Part shown: piece by piece, positions 8,560 through 17,503 of the stretch
Layout of the letters: the number at the start of each line of letters is the position of its first letter
How positions within the stretch are numbered: the first letter of the stretch is position 1
Assembly (NCBI GenBank): GCA_031270325.1
Contig: JAISXW010000022.1
Span: 1 to 60,979, forward strand
Direction of reading: 5' to 3'
Length of the DNA stretch: 60,979 nucleotides
Source of the DNA: Streptococcaceae bacterium
GTDB taxonomy: Bacteria; Bacillota; Bacilli; Lactobacillales; Streptococcaceae
Made by a program: the position numbers and the translations under genes
Notes under the pieces: generated by a model
What the model saw: only the letters and a program-made list of their open reading frames with translations
The model's database searches: none
Told to the model about the DNA's origin: nothing

Positions 8560-9621
8560 CTAGGTTAACCGATCTGACCTTTGCTGCCGCCTCTGAGCAC
8601 GTGATTTGATCTTCGTGAGCGCCCATTGTGCCGCTTCCTGATGGACAGCATTCTCTGACTGAGCTGCAAGTTCTTCTAGTAGCGGAATAGCCGTTTGATC
8701 ATTTAAATTACCTAAAGCATAGATCGCATTGCGTTGCAACACATTTTTTCCCCGCCAAGCGCCAGCAACCTCGCCAAACTTCTCCTTAAATGCCTTGTGA
8801 CTCAACTGAATAAACGGTTGTAACTCAGGATATGCCAAGTCAGGATCAATCATCGTCTGTGGCTCATTGGTCACCCCTTTATTGTATGGGCAAGCAATTT
8901 GACAAATATCACAGCCATAGATGACGGATTTCAACTTCACACGAAAGGCTTCTGGCAGACTACCTGTTGTCTGTGTTTGAAAACTCAAACAACGTTTGGC
9001 GTTCATGGTCGAATCACCATTTAAGGCCTGTGTCGGACAAGAGGTCAAACAGTGTGTGCAGTCGCCACAATCATAAGTCACAGCTTGATCTGGCTCTAGT
9101 TCAAGATTTGTCACGAGTTCCCCCAAAAAGATGTAAGAACCAAATTCTTTTGAAATCACTAGACCGTTTTTGCCAATGAAACCAATACCGGCACGTCTAG
9201 CAACTGCTGTATCGACCAAAGCTCCTGTATCAACCATCGCCTTGTAATCGAAGTCAGCTGTTAAATCAGCAATACGTTGAGCCAAATGCTTCATTTTGTC
9301 TCTTAATATCTGATGATAATCCATGCCCCAACTTGAAGCTGAGAATTTGCCACGTTTAAATTTAGTTTTTTCGGGGATTTTCGGCAAGTGACTCGGATAA
9401 GCCACTGCAATCGCAATGATTGTTTTGGCATTTTCTAGCAACATTGTTGGCTTCAGTCGCTCCTCGATATTTTGATGTTCAAAACCAGAAGCCGTGCCAT
9501 TTTCCTGAGCAAGCTTTAGGGATTCCTCTAAATAAGCAAAATCATCGGCTGTCGTAAAGCCGATTTTTGAAATGCCAATCTCTTTGGCAATCGCAATGAT
9601 TTGTTGTTTCAAGTCAGTCAT
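8560..9621 (-). CDS. queG: Epoxyqueuosine reductase
   Basis: Cobalamin and iron-sulfur enzyme that reduces epoxyqueuosine to queuosine in the wobble position of tRNAs. Two ferredoxin-type [4Fe-4S] motifs are visible (CGDCTHCLTSCP and CDICQIACPY), and the C-terminal third has HEAT-like repeats (LGNLNDQTAIPLLEEL...) typical of the long QueG form. A longer frame reaches 9690, but the ATG at 9621 gives the usual start (MTDLKQQII) and 353 residues. It lies 6 nt from a TATAAT box and has no Shine-Dalgarno sequence. Divergent from the phosphoesterase gene. Confidence 0.93.
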   Translation of the reverse strand: MTDLKQQIIAIAKEIGISKIGFTTADDFAYLEESLKLAQENGTASGFEHQNIEERLKPTMLLENAKTIIAIAVAYPSHLPKIPEKTKFKRGKFSASSWGMDYHQILRDKMKHLAQRIADLTADFDYKAMVDTGALVDTAVARRAGIGFIGKNGLVISKEFGSYIFLGELVTNLELEPDQAVTYDCGDCTHCLTSCPTQALNGDSTMNAKRCLSFQTQTTGSLPEAFRVKLKSVIYGCDICQIACPYNKGVTNEPQTMIDPDLAYPELQPFIQLSHKAFKEKFGEVAGAWRGKNVLQRNAIYALGNLNDQTAIPLLEELAAQSENAVHQEAAQWALTKIKSRAQRRQQRSDRLT

Positions 9622-9633
9622 GCTACTATTATA
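9601..9633. promoter_or_regulatory. Overlapping divergent promoters of queG and the phosphoesterase gene
   Basis: Minus strand: TATAAT at 9633-9628, then 6 nt to the queG ATG. Plus strand: TTGTTG (9601-9606), 17 nt, TACTAT (9624-9629), then 8 nt to the ATG at 9638. The two ATGs are only 16 nt apart and both promoters share the same A+T core, so both mRNAs should be leaderless and the two transcripts are likely to compete. Confidence 0.6.
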
Positions 9634-9637
9634 ACAT

Positions 9638-10513
9638 ATGACACGGACACACAAATTAGCCCTTCTATCTGATTTACATCTGGATGTCAATCATCTTGGG
9701 CAAGACTATGAACAACTTTTAATCCAAACTTTGCAAGCTGAACAAATCACTGATGTCCATCTGGCAGGCGATATTTCAAATGACTTTGAACAGGTCTCCA
9801 AGCCTTTTTTAGCACGTTTATCTGACTCGTTTACGACCTCTTACAATTTAGGCAACCATGACATGCTAGGCATGTCTGAAAATCAAATCATCTCCCATGA
9901 TTTTCAAATTCGATCAGTTGGCAGGAAACGGTTGTTAAGTTTCGCAGGCTGGTACGACTATTCCTTTTGCCCTGAAGTTCCCTTTGACCAACAACTCAGG
10001 ACTAAAAACACCTTTTGGTTTGACCGAAAAATTAATCGTGATGCTGATGATGTCACGATTACCAATCGGAGTTTAGCGACACTGGATCAACTTTTAACAA
10101 CCTATACGCCAGCTGAAAAAGCCAATCTGATCATCGCCATGCACTTCGTCCCTGAACAGCACTTTTTAATGCCACATCCCAAGTTTGTCAAGTTCAATGC
10201 CTTTCTTGGTTCTGAAAAATATCACACCCTTTTCGTCAAACACGGTATTCAAGATGTTGTCTTTGGTCATCATCATCGCCATTATGACAGCTGGATTGAT
10301 GGGGTGCGTTATCAGGCTAAACCTTTAGGCTATCAGCGGGAATGGTCTTTAATCAACGATTATTTAGTAGCTTTCCCAAAATATAGGTCGCTTAACACCT
10401 ACAATCTTCACAAACGTTTCCGACAGCTCAAAAAAACAAAAGAATTTGAGCCTTATTTGCTGGCGCATTTCCCTGAAGAAGTCAGAAGGTCTTTGATCGT
10501 TTTTGGTCTTTAA
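9638..10513 (+). CDS. Metallophosphoesterase family protein
   Basis: Calcineurin-like two-metal phosphoesterase of 291 residues; substrate not predictable. Metal-ligand motifs in order: SDLHLD near residue 11, AGDISND near 44, GNHDM near 73, IAMHFVP near 168 and FGHHHRH near 208. No signal peptide. The ATG is 8 nt from a -10 box with no Shine-Dalgarno sequence. It ends just before the ntdP promoter. Confidence 0.85.
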   Translation: MTRTHKLALLSDLHLDVNHLGQDYEQLLIQTLQAEQITDVHLAGDISNDFEQVSKPFLARLSDSFTTSYNLGNHDMLGMSENQIISHDFQIRSVGRKRLLSFAGWYDYSFCPEVPFDQQLRTKNTFWFDRKINRDADDVTITNRSLATLDQLLTTYTPAEKANLIIAMHFVPEQHFLMPHPKFVKFNAFLGSEKYHTLFVKHGIQDVVFGHHHRHYDSWIDGVRYQAKPLGYQREWSLINDYLVAFPKYRSLNTYNLHKRFRQLKKTKEFEPYLLAHFPEEVRRSLIVFGL

Positions 10514-10515
10514 AT

Positions 10516-10550
10516 CTGACAAACAAGCATTTAAATGGTATAATGCTTGT
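10516..10550 (+). promoter_or_regulatory. ntdP promoter embedded in a 9-bp dyad
   Basis: CTGACA (10516-10521), 17 nt, TATAAT (10539-10544). A perfect inverted repeat ACAAGCATT (10523-10531) / AATGCTTGT (10542-10550) spans the spacer and -10 box, as an operator would. It is not followed by a T-run, so it is unlikely to be the terminator of the preceding gene. Confidence 0.65.
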
Positions 10551-10581
10551 TGAGAACTTTGAATGTTAGAAAGTTGGTAGG

Positions 10582-11112
10582 ATGATGAAAATCCCCAAAG
10601 AAGGCGACTTTATTACGATTCAAAGCTATAAACATGACGGAAGCTTGCATCGTACTTGGCGTGATACGATGGTGCTAAAGACAAACGAAAATTCAATCAT
10701 TGGCGTGAATGACCACACACTTGTAACCGAAAGTGATGGCAGGCGTTGGGTAACCCGCGAACCTGCGATCGTTTATTTTCACAAAAAGTTTTGGTTCAAC
10801 ATTATTGCCATGATTCGCGAAAATGGCATCAGCTACTACTGTAACTTAGCTAGCCCTTACACACTTGACAATGAAGCCCTGAAATATATCGACTATGACC
10901 TTGATGTCAAGGTCTTTGCTGACGGTGGCAAAAAGCTGTTGGATGTCGAAGAATACGAGCGTCACAAACGTCAAATGCACTATCCAGAAGAGATTGATTA
11001 TATCTTGAAAGAAAATGTTAAGATATTAGTCGACTGGATTAACGAAGGTAAAGGACCATTTTCTAAGGAATACGTTGCCATTTGGTACAACCGTTATCGC
11101 CAATTAAAATAA
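10582..11112 (+). CDS. ntdP: DUF402 family nucleoside tri-/diphosphatase
   Basis: 176 residues, close to the normal length of the Firmicute DUF402 family whose staphylococcal member hydrolyses nucleoside tri- and diphosphates. Conserved acidic and aromatic segments ([42 protein letters not shown]) form the metal-binding barrel. Two adjacent ATGs (10582, 10585) follow GGTAGG; the second has better spacing. Monocistronic, with its own promoter and a strong terminator. Confidence 0.85.
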   Translation: MMKIPKEGDFITIQSYKHDGSLHRTWRDTMVLKTNENSIIGVNDHTLVTESDGRRWVTREPAIVYFHKKFWFNIIAMIRENGISYYCNLASPYTLDNEALKYIDYDLDVKVFADGGKKLLDVEEYERHKRQMHYPEEIDYILKENVKILVDWINEGKGPFSKEYVAIWYNRYRQLK

Positions 11113-11142
11113 GCCCTCAGATGACTGAGGGCTTATTTTTTT
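11107..11142. terminator. Bidirectional terminator after ntdP
   Basis: AATAAGCCCTCAG / CTGAGGGCTTATT with a 4-nt loop, followed by T residues on the plus strand and preceded by A residues, so it can also stop minus-strand transcription. Confidence 0.9.
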
Positions 11143-11186
11143 ATAGCTAGGTAACTTGACTTGGTCGCGTTCGTTCCGCATAAATA

Positions 11187-11768
11187 TCAAAAACAATAGA
11201 ATACACCTAAATCAGCTATATCAGGATCATCATCGCTATCCAAATAAGGATTGATTCCTATTGCGAATTTATAATATTTTTCGGTTCCCATTTCCATTTC
11301 ATAATATTCCAGTTTAATTGGTATAAACTGATTCCCTTTGTATGCGGGAAGAAATTGCAATGTTGAAAAACTATCTCCTTTATCGAATTTATCACTTTTA
11401 TCTAAACCATCATGAGTATACTGCCCTATCCCCAACTCATACATCAAATCAGAATTAGAATAATTAGCGCCATATAGAAACTCTCCAGTATTCCATCCAT
11501 CATATTCCCAATCCTGCCATTCCAAATCACAGCAAAGCGCCAATTTTGTTATAGGTTTTATTGTGAAATTTAATTAAGGAGTTAACATTTTTAAAAATAC
11601 ATTCTTATACTTTTCTTTTTTATAATATTTATCCAGAGAAAATTCTTTATCCATAAACGGACTTTTCAGAAAATTTGATTTTTCATCAATCACTTCAAAA
11701 GGTATTTTCTCCCCGTCACCTTCTATCCAGAAATTTCCTAAAGGGGTCTTTAAAGTTTTGTGTATCAT
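11187..11768 (-). pseudogene. Small A+T-rich gene interrupted by an in-frame stop
   Basis: An ORF starting at ATG 11768 behind a strong GAGGAGAG ribosome site ends after 64 codons at TAA (11574). The same frame continues without further stops for 128 codons to 11187 (ending GVFYCF). Read through, it would be a 193-residue acidic protein rich in Trp, Tyr and Asp. I do not recognise the family. The neighbourhood (low GC, solitary, between unrelated core genes) suggests a horizontally acquired gene now broken by one nonsense change; two separate small genes are less likely since the second half lacks a ribosome site. Confidence 0.55.
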
Positions 11769-11864
11769 AATCAGCTCTCCTCATTTACCTGTATCACTAC
11801 CAACCACTACATAGCGACATACTCCAAAAAAACGAAACATAAGTAAACCATTTACCCTTGCATA

Positions 11865-12746
11865 TCACTTGACTTGTTCCGCAAGTCGTTTCGCCAAGGC
11901 AAAGTTGCCAACCGTCGCAGACGCATTGTTAGCGATACTTGGTACCTGTAAATACTCGGTCAGATCAGGTACTGTGACATAGCCGTTTAGCAAGGTGGCA
12001 AACTGCTGACGCACGCATGCCATCATATGTTCTTGTGCCATGACCCCACCGCCAAAGATGATTTTCTCAGGTCTCAGGGTCAGGGTTGCAGACACTGCGG
12101 CTTGGGCAATATAGTAGGCTTGAATATCCCAGACAGTTGAATCGAGACTGATGTTTTCACCCCTAATCCCAGTCCGTGCCTCAAGTGACGGACCAGCCGC
12201 AAGACCCTCTAAGCAATCACCATGGAAAGGACAACTTCCTGAAAAAGCTAAATCGTCAGGGTGACGTTTGACAAAGGTATGCCCCATCTCAGCATGGGAA
12301 ATGCCACCAATAAAGTCCTCACCTTGGATAGCACCTGCGCCAATCCCAGTCCCGATTGTAAAATAGACGAGACTGTTAAGCGACGGATCCAATATCTTTT
12401 CGCCAAAGGCTGACGCATTGACATCTGTTGTAAAATACAGAGGCAGATCTAATTGTGCTTTTAGGAAGCCAATCATATCAAAGTTTGCCCAATTAGGTTT
12501 TGGTGTGGTCGTCACATAGCCATAAGTCTTAGAATCTAAAGCCACATCAATGGGGCCAAAACTGCCGACTGAAATCGCCACAAGTGATTCGTCATATTGC
12601 TTGAAGAAATCAACTGCTTTTTGTAAGGTTTCTTCAGGTTTATCGGTCGGAAAACTTGTACTTTCAAGAATGACTAGCGCTTCATTACCAATCGCACAAA
12701 CAAACTTTGTCCCACCCGCTTCGATACTACCATATAATTTACTCAT
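11865..12746 (-). CDS. scrK: Fructokinase (ROK family)
   Basis: Phosphorylates the fructose released by sucrose-6-phosphate hydrolase. 293 residues. N-terminal phosphate-loop GSIEAGGTKFVCAIG, catalytic-region DVNASAFGE, and the ROK zinc site with the pattern HAEMGH...CPFHGDCLEGLAAG are visible. ATG 12746 is chosen because of the GGGAGAGAGAAG ribosome site; the frame itself opens further upstream. It follows scrA in the same direction across a 96-nt gap that may hold its own promoter. Confidence 0.93.
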   Translation of the reverse strand: MSKLYGSIEAGGTKFVCAIGNEALVILESTSFPTDKPEETLQKAVDFFKQYDESLVAISVGSFGPIDVALDSKTYGYVTTTPKPNWANFDMIGFLKAQLDLPLYFTTDVNASAFGEKILDPSLNSLVYFTIGTGIGAGAIQGEDFIGGISHAEMGHTFVKRHPDDLAFSGSCPFHGDCLEGLAAGPSLEARTGIRGENISLDSTVWDIQAYYIAQAAVSATLTLRPEKIIFGGGVMAQEHMMACVRQQFATLLNGYVTVPDLTEYLQVPSIANNASATVGNFALAKRLAEQVK

Positions 12747-12759
12747 CTTCTCTCTCCCT

Positions 12760-12802
12760 TGAGCTGTAAAACAACTCAACCTTTCTCTTGTAAACGATTT
12801 TC
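12760..12802 (-). promoter_or_regulatory. Possible cre site and leader hairpin before scrK
   Basis: TGTAAACGATTTTC (12789-12802) matches the catabolite-response consensus except at the last two positions. A hairpin with arms TTGAG.TGT and ACA.CTCAA (about 12760-12780) lies between it and the scrK ribosome site. A TAAAAT box near 12808-12815 could serve a weak scrK promoter. Confidence 0.35.
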
Positions 12803-12842
12803 TTTATTTTAGCATATTTTGTCAGAAACAAGTTCGGATAGC

Positions 12843-14786
12843 TTATAAAGTCGGCTCTGTCAACGCGATAATACTATCGCCAAGCTGCACTTCCTGATTT
12901 TCAATGCCAGTAACTTCTGCATAACTGAGGCTGTTGGTCACAATCACCATGACTGTTGCTTCAAAACCTGCTGCTTTAATTTGGTCAATATCAAATGTAC
13001 CCAGTAAGTCACCCTTTTTCACGACTTGACCTTGGTTAACAGTGGTTGCGAAACCATCACCATTCAATTGAACTGTATCAATTCCGATATGAAGGAGGAC
13101 TTCCGCTCCCTTATCTGTACGAATACCGTAGGCATGTTTTGAATCATTAGTTACAGTCAAGACACCATTTGCTGGCGCATAAATTTTTCCAACTGTTGGC
13201 TCAATGGCGATCCCTTTACCCATGAGACCACTTGAAAAGACTGGATCTTTTGTCTGAGTTAGTGGGAATGTTCGACCCTGAACAGGGGCATAGATTTCTT
13301 CGTCTAAGACACCCTCTGGTGTTGGTGATTCATTGATTTCTTGGGCGACTGTATCTGTCACAGAGATATTAGCAGGAACTGCCAGTTTATTGCGCCCATA
13401 GATGATAGTTGCTGTAAAAGCAATCACGATACTAATCAGAATCCCAACCATAAACATCGGAATTGATTTTGGATTGATGGCAATAAAGCCGATAATTCCT
13501 GCAGGACCAAGAGAGGCGCTTCTAACATTCATGAAGCCCATAAAGGCGGAGCTGATACCAGAAGCTATTAAACCGATAAAGAAAGGAAATTTCAATTTAA
13601 GATTGACTCCAAACATGGCAGGTTCTGTAATACCTAGCATGGCTGAAAAAGCCGATGAAGAAGCTAAGGCTTTTTGTTTCTCGTTTTTAGTAATTAAGAA
13701 AATAGCAAAACAGGCTGCACCTTGGCCCACATTGGCAGCAGATGCTATGGGGAACAAGAAATCTCCCCCTGTTTTAGCAATATCTGCTAATAGGGCTGTT
13801 TCTATAGCAGGAAAAGATTGGTGGAGTCCGGTCAATACAATTGCAGAATAAACGGAACCAAAAATCCCGTATCCGACACCACCCAGTGTATCAACTAACC
13901 AAACCAGTCCTTCTGTCATGCCGTTCGACACTGTCCGAAGGATTGGTCCAACAACCGCAAACGTAACAAAACCTGTAATAATCACAGCTAGCATGGGTGT
14001 AAAAGTAAAATCAATCGCATTTTTGAGATGCTTATGGAAGAATTTTTCTAATGTGGCTAAAATCCAAGCCACTCCAATCACAGGTAAGACTTGTCCTTGA
14101 TAGCCCGCTTGTGCAATTTGTAAGCCAAAGACATCCCAATAAGGCATCTTACCAGTCGCCAACGCTTCAGCAACACCATATCCATTTACCAGACTCGGCA
14201 TCACAAGCATCATACCAGCTGCAGCACCTAAATAAGGATTACCGCCAAACCGTTTCGTCGCTGAAAACCCTATCAAAATCGGTAGAAAGGCAAACGGTGC
14301 TGACGCCATAAGATTAACAATTTCAGCGAAACCTTGAATACCGGGTACCATTTCAACCACAGACTTGGGACCAAACAGCCCTGCACCTGTTAAGACATTA
14401 TTTAAGGCCATTAACAAACCGCCTGCGACTAAGGCAGGAATCAGTGGGACAAAAATATCAGATAACACTTTAATCAGCTTCATCAGCGGATTTGTTTCTG
14501 TATTTGCGAGGTCTTTCAGCTCATCTTTTAAGACTCCTCCCACACCAGTAATCGACACAAGTTCTTTATAAACAGTATTGACATCACCAGGCCCGACAAT
14601 AATTTGATATTGGCCATTGGCTTCAAAAGTTCCCTTGAGATCCCCGTCTTCATCAAGCGCTGCTTGATCAATCTTTGCAGTATCTTTAATAACTAGTCGT
14701 AGACGCGTTGCACAGTGGGCTGCGGCAACAAGATTTTCGTCACCAAGTGCAATAGCAATGCGTTGGGCAACTTCTTTGTGGTTCAT
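12843..14786 (-). CDS. scrA: Sucrose-specific PTS enzyme IIBCA
   Basis: Membrane permease that imports sucrose and phosphorylates it to sucrose 6-phosphate. 647 residues in the order IIB (residues 1-85, active-site Cys25 in AHCATRLRL), IIC membrane domain (about 105-460), and C-terminal IIA (about 500-647) with the active-site His in LLHIGIDTV. The ATG at 14786 follows AAGGAG; upstream in-frame codons lie in the promoter and operator region. Divergent from scrB and followed by scrK. The specificity is assigned from the flanking scrB, scrR and scrK. Confidence 0.92.
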   Translation of the reverse strand: MNHKEVAQRIAIALGDENLVAAAHCATRLRLVIKDTAKIDQAALDEDGDLKGTFEANGQYQIIVGPGDVNTVYKELVSITGVGGVLKDELKDLANTETNPLMKLIKVLSDIFVPLIPALVAGGLLMALNNVLTGAGLFGPKSVVEMVPGIQGFAEIVNLMASAPFAFLPILIGFSATKRFGGNPYLGAAAGMMLVMPSLVNGYGVAEALATGKMPYWDVFGLQIAQAGYQGQVLPVIGVAWILATLEKFFHKHLKNAIDFTFTPMLAVIITGFVTFAVVGPILRTVSNGMTEGLVWLVDTLGGVGYGIFGSVYSAIVLTGLHQSFPAIETALLADIAKTGGDFLFPIASAANVGQGAACFAIFLITKNEKQKALASSSAFSAMLGITEPAMFGVNLKLKFPFFIGLIASGISSAFMGFMNVRSASLGPAGIIGFIAINPKSIPMFMVGILISIVIAFTATIIYGRNKLAVPANISVTDTVAQEINESPTPEGVLDEEIYAPVQGRTFPLTQTKDPVFSSGLMGKGIAIEPTVGKIYAPANGVLTVTNDSKHAYGIRTDKGAEVLLHIGIDTVQLNGDGFATTVNQGQVVKKGDLLGTFDIDQIKAAGFEATVMVIVTNSLSYAEVTGIENQEVQLGDSIIALTEPTL

Positions 14787-14873
14787 AATCCTAAGCTCCT
14801 TAAAATTTTTATGGTGTTCAACCCCGATTCTAAGGGGGAACACTTGAGTGACTATTGTCATCATTTGCATAAT

Positions 14874-14898
14874 TATCAAACGATTGACAACGTTTACA
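14874..14898. promoter_or_regulatory. Second ScrR-like operator overlapping a cre site
   Basis: TATCAAACGATTGACA (14874-14889) resembles the palindromic operator at 14928-14943. TGACAACGTTTACA (14885-14898) fits the CcpA consensus TGWNANCGNTNWCA at every fixed position. The two overlap and sit at the predicted scrA transcription start (about 14898), where bound CcpA or ScrR would block scrA. Confidence 0.7.
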
Positions 14899-14904
14899 TG
14901 AGTT

Positions 14905-14966
14905 ATTATAAAACTTCCAAAAGATAATGTCAAGCGTTTGACAATACAAAAACTTTGCTCTATAAT
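14905..14966. promoter_or_regulatory. Divergent scrA/scrB promoters sharing one operator as both -35 boxes
   Basis: The palindrome TGTCAAGCGTTTGACA (14928-14943) supplies TTGACA to both strands. Plus strand: TTGACA (14938-14943), 17 nt, TATAAT (14961-14966), with the scrB ATG 6 nt later. Minus strand: TTGACA (14933-14928), 17 nt, TATAAT (14910-14905) for scrA. Both promoters are perfect consensus, so a repressor (ScrR inferred) bound to this single palindrome would cover the -35 of both. Confidence 0.85.
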
Positions 14967-14972
14967 TTGACT

Positions 14973-16454
14973 ATGACAACTAAACTAGATTATACAAAAG
15001 CTTGGACTTCTGCAGAACGTTATCGACCTTATGGGCATTACTCTGAGGCGTATGTCGCTGCGCTAGAAACAGCTGTTGCTGCATCACCCTACACAAACAC
15101 CTACCATATTCAACCAAAAAGCGGCTTGCTCAATGATCCTAATGGTTTTTCTTATTTTAACCACCACTACCATTTATTTTATCAAGTTTTCCCTTATGGG
15201 CCTGTGCATGGACTAAAATCTTGGGGCTTGATGACATCGACAGACCTAGTGCATTGGATAGATCAAGGGATTCAACTGCTGCCTGATACAGTTTACGATT
15301 CACACGGGGCTTATTCTGGCTCGGCGCTAGCGCTATCTGATGATGAATTGTTCATTTTCTATACAGGTAATACACGGGGAGCGGATTTTTCTCGCGCTGC
15401 TTTTCAGAATGGTGCCATTTATCATCCAGATGGCAGTCTCAAAAAATTAGATTCCCCTTTACTCACAACGCCACAGGGCTTTACGCAACACTTCAGAGAC
15501 CCGATGATTTTTGATTATCAGGAAAAAAAGTATGCGGTCATTGGTGCACAGACTGATCAGCAGGAAGGGGCGATTATGCTAGCACATGCCACCAACGATC
15601 AGCTCACTTCTTGGGCATACGACGGTCAACTTCACTTCACAGATGCAAACATGGGCTACATGATTGAATGTCCAAATCTTGTATTTTTGGACCAAAAAGC
15701 CGTCCTCTTGTTTTGTCCACAGGGCTTAGAACAGACAATCTGTGACTATCAAAATATCTTTCCCAATATGTATGTTATCGCTGATGACCTTGATGTCGCT
15801 TCGACGTCACTGACTAATGCTAGCCCGCTCCACAATTTAGATGATGGTTTTGAAGTTTATGCCACTCAGGCTTTCAATGCACCGGATGGCCGAGCGCTAG
15901 CTATCTCTTGGTTGGGGCTTCCTGATTTGGATGTCCCCTCTCAAGCAGATGGTTGGCAAGGTATCCTCAGTCTTGTTAAAGAACTTACCTTGAAAAACGG
16001 ACAGCTTTATCAGTATCCTGTTGCTGAAACACTGACCTTACGTCAGGCGCAAGAAAAGGTTATCTTGTCTGCCAAAACACCTGTTCCGGTTCAAAGCAAC
16101 AGTTTTGAGTTGGAAGTCGAGTTGACCAAAGATAATGAACTTTATCTTTTTGCAAATTCAGACAATACTTCCCATGTCTCGATTAAGATTGAGCTAAAAA
16201 ATGGTAAAATAGAACTTAATCGCACAAATCTCCCAATCAAATGGTCAGAGACATACGGCTTGACGCGTTCAACAACCTGTTCAACAACTGCAAACACTGT
16301 AAAGCTGAATCTATTTGTAGATCGCTCATCACTTGAAATTTTTATTAATGAGGGTGAAAAGGTGATGTCCAGCCGAATCTTTACAGCATCTGATCAGACC
16401 TTTTTATTTGCCAAGCATGAGCTTTCGGCAACGATTTGGGCATTAAAAAAATAA
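14973..16454 (+). CDS. scrB: Sucrose-6-phosphate hydrolase
   Basis: GH32 enzyme that splits sucrose 6-phosphate to glucose 6-phosphate and fructose. 493 residues. Catalytic motifs: LNDPNG (nucleophile Asp, near residue 55), FRDP (transition-state Asp), and ECPN (acid/base Glu). The C-terminal beta-sandwich contains the family segment [14 protein letters not shown]. The ORF opens at 14955, but that codon lies inside the promoter; the ATG at 14973 is the first downstream of the -10 box and lacks a Shine-Dalgarno sequence, so the mRNA is probably leaderless. Confidence 0.93.
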   Translation: MTTKLDYTKAWTSAERYRPYGHYSEAYVAALETAVAASPYTNTYHIQPKSGLLNDPNGFSYFNHHYHLFYQVFPYGPVHGLKSWGLMTSTDLVHWIDQGIQLLPDTVYDSHGAYSGSALALSDDELFIFYTGNTRGADFSRAAFQNGAIYHPDGSLKKLDSPLLTTPQGFTQHFRDPMIFDYQEKKYAVIGAQTDQQEGAIMLAHATNDQLTSWAYDGQLHFTDANMGYMIECPNLVFLDQKAVLLFCPQGLEQTICDYQNIFPNMYVIADDLDVASTSLTNASPLHNLDDGFEVYATQAFNAPDGRALAISWLGLPDLDVPSQADGWQGILSLVKELTLKNGQLYQYPVAETLTLRQAQEKVILSAKTPVPVQSNSFELEVELTKDNELYLFANSDNTSHVSIKIELKNGKIELNRTNLPIKWSETYGLTRSTTCSTTANTVKLNLFVDRSSLEIFINEGEKVMSSRIFTASDQTFLFAKHELSATIWALKK

Positions 16455-16491
16455 GGATATGTGAGCGCCAGACGACTCACTGGTTAAATGA

Positions 16492-17454
16492 ATGGCTAAT
16501 CTGAAGGACGTCGCAAAAATCGCTGGCGTCACCCCAACTACTGTTTCCCGAGTAATTAATATGCGTGGCTCTTTGTCACAAGAAACTATTGATAAAGTAC
16601 ATCGTGCCATGCAAGAGCTGCACTACCAACCCAACGCTCTAGCACGTTCTTTGCAAGGAAAACGTTCAAAACTCATCGGTCTTATATTCCCCTCTGTTTC
16701 CTACCCTTTTTATGGCGAGATCATCCATGCCATTGAGTCTAAACTCTTTACACGCGGGTATAAAGCGATCCTTTGTGATAGCGAAAATGATCCTGTCAAA
16801 GAACGAGACTATCTCACCATGCTAATGGCCAATCAAGTGGATGGGATTATTACAAGCTCTCATAATAAAGAAATTCACGAATATGAACATGACAATCTCG
16901 CCATTGTCGCCTTCGACCGCTACTTAGCAGAAGGGATTCCGATTGTTTCTTCTGATAATTTTGCGGGTGGTCAGCTTGCCGTTGCCCATCTCTATGAGCT
17001 AGGATGCCGAAAGATTGCGATGATCGCTGGCTCATATGATACGAAAAGTCCAACACATAATCGGCTACTCGGCTATCAACAAAAACTTTCTGATCTCAAC
17101 CTCTCGCCACTTGTGCATTATTTGACTAAAAATAGCACGCTTGAAGGCAAACGCCAGACAATCTTAAAATTTCTATCGGAGACAGAAACAGACGGCATCT
17201 TTTGCACAGATGACTTAACCGCCTTGATGGTGAAGGACATCGCATCTGAACTGAACTTAAAGCAAATCCAAGTGATTGGCTATGATGGCACGCAACTCAT
17301 TCAGAATTATTTGCCAAGTCTGGCGACGATTGTTCAGCCAATTGATGCCTTAGCCGAGCTCATGGTCACACTATTGATTGAAGAGATTGAAAATAAGGCG
17401 TTCATTCCCGAGAAGCGGTATACTTTGCCTGTCACATTGAAAAAATCGCAATAA
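16492..17454 (+). CDS. scrR: LacI-family sucrose operon repressor
   Basis: 320 residues with an N-terminal helix-turn-helix (NLKDVAKIAGVTPTTVSRVIN) and hinge helix ALARSLQGKRS, followed by a periplasmic-binding-protein-like effector domain. It lies 37 nt after scrB on the same strand and probably controls the scrA/scrB divergent region through the palindromic operators there. The ligand is inferred from context. No strong ribosome site precedes the ATG. Confidence 0.9.
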   Translation: MANLKDVAKIAGVTPTTVSRVINMRGSLSQETIDKVHRAMQELHYQPNALARSLQGKRSKLIGLIFPSVSYPFYGEIIHAIESKLFTRGYKAILCDSENDPVKERDYLTMLMANQVDGIITSSHNKEIHEYEHDNLAIVAFDRYLAEGIPIVSSDNFAGGQLAVAHLYELGCRKIAMIAGSYDTKSPTHNRLLGYQQKLSDLNLSPLVHYLTKNSTLEGKRQTILKFLSETETDGIFCTDDLTALMVKDIASELNLKQIQVIGYDGTQLIQNYLPSLATIVQPIDALAELMVTLLIEEIENKAFIPEKRYTLPVTLKKSQ

Positions 17455-17492
17455 AAATGGTCAGAGAAGGCCATTTTTATTGCGATTTTTTT
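17443..17492. terminator. Bidirectional terminator between scrR and purB
   Basis: An 18-bp perfect stem (17443-17460 with 17471-17488) and 10-nt loop, with T-runs available on both strands. The left arm contains the scrR stop codon, and purB on the other strand ends at 17504. Confidence 0.92.
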
Positions 17493-17503
17493 GCTTCTAT
17501 TGA

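Noticed and set aside
13402-13851. 149-codon plus-strand ORF antisense to scrA
   Set aside because: Shadow of the membrane-domain codons in the real gene; hydrophobic bias explained by complement.
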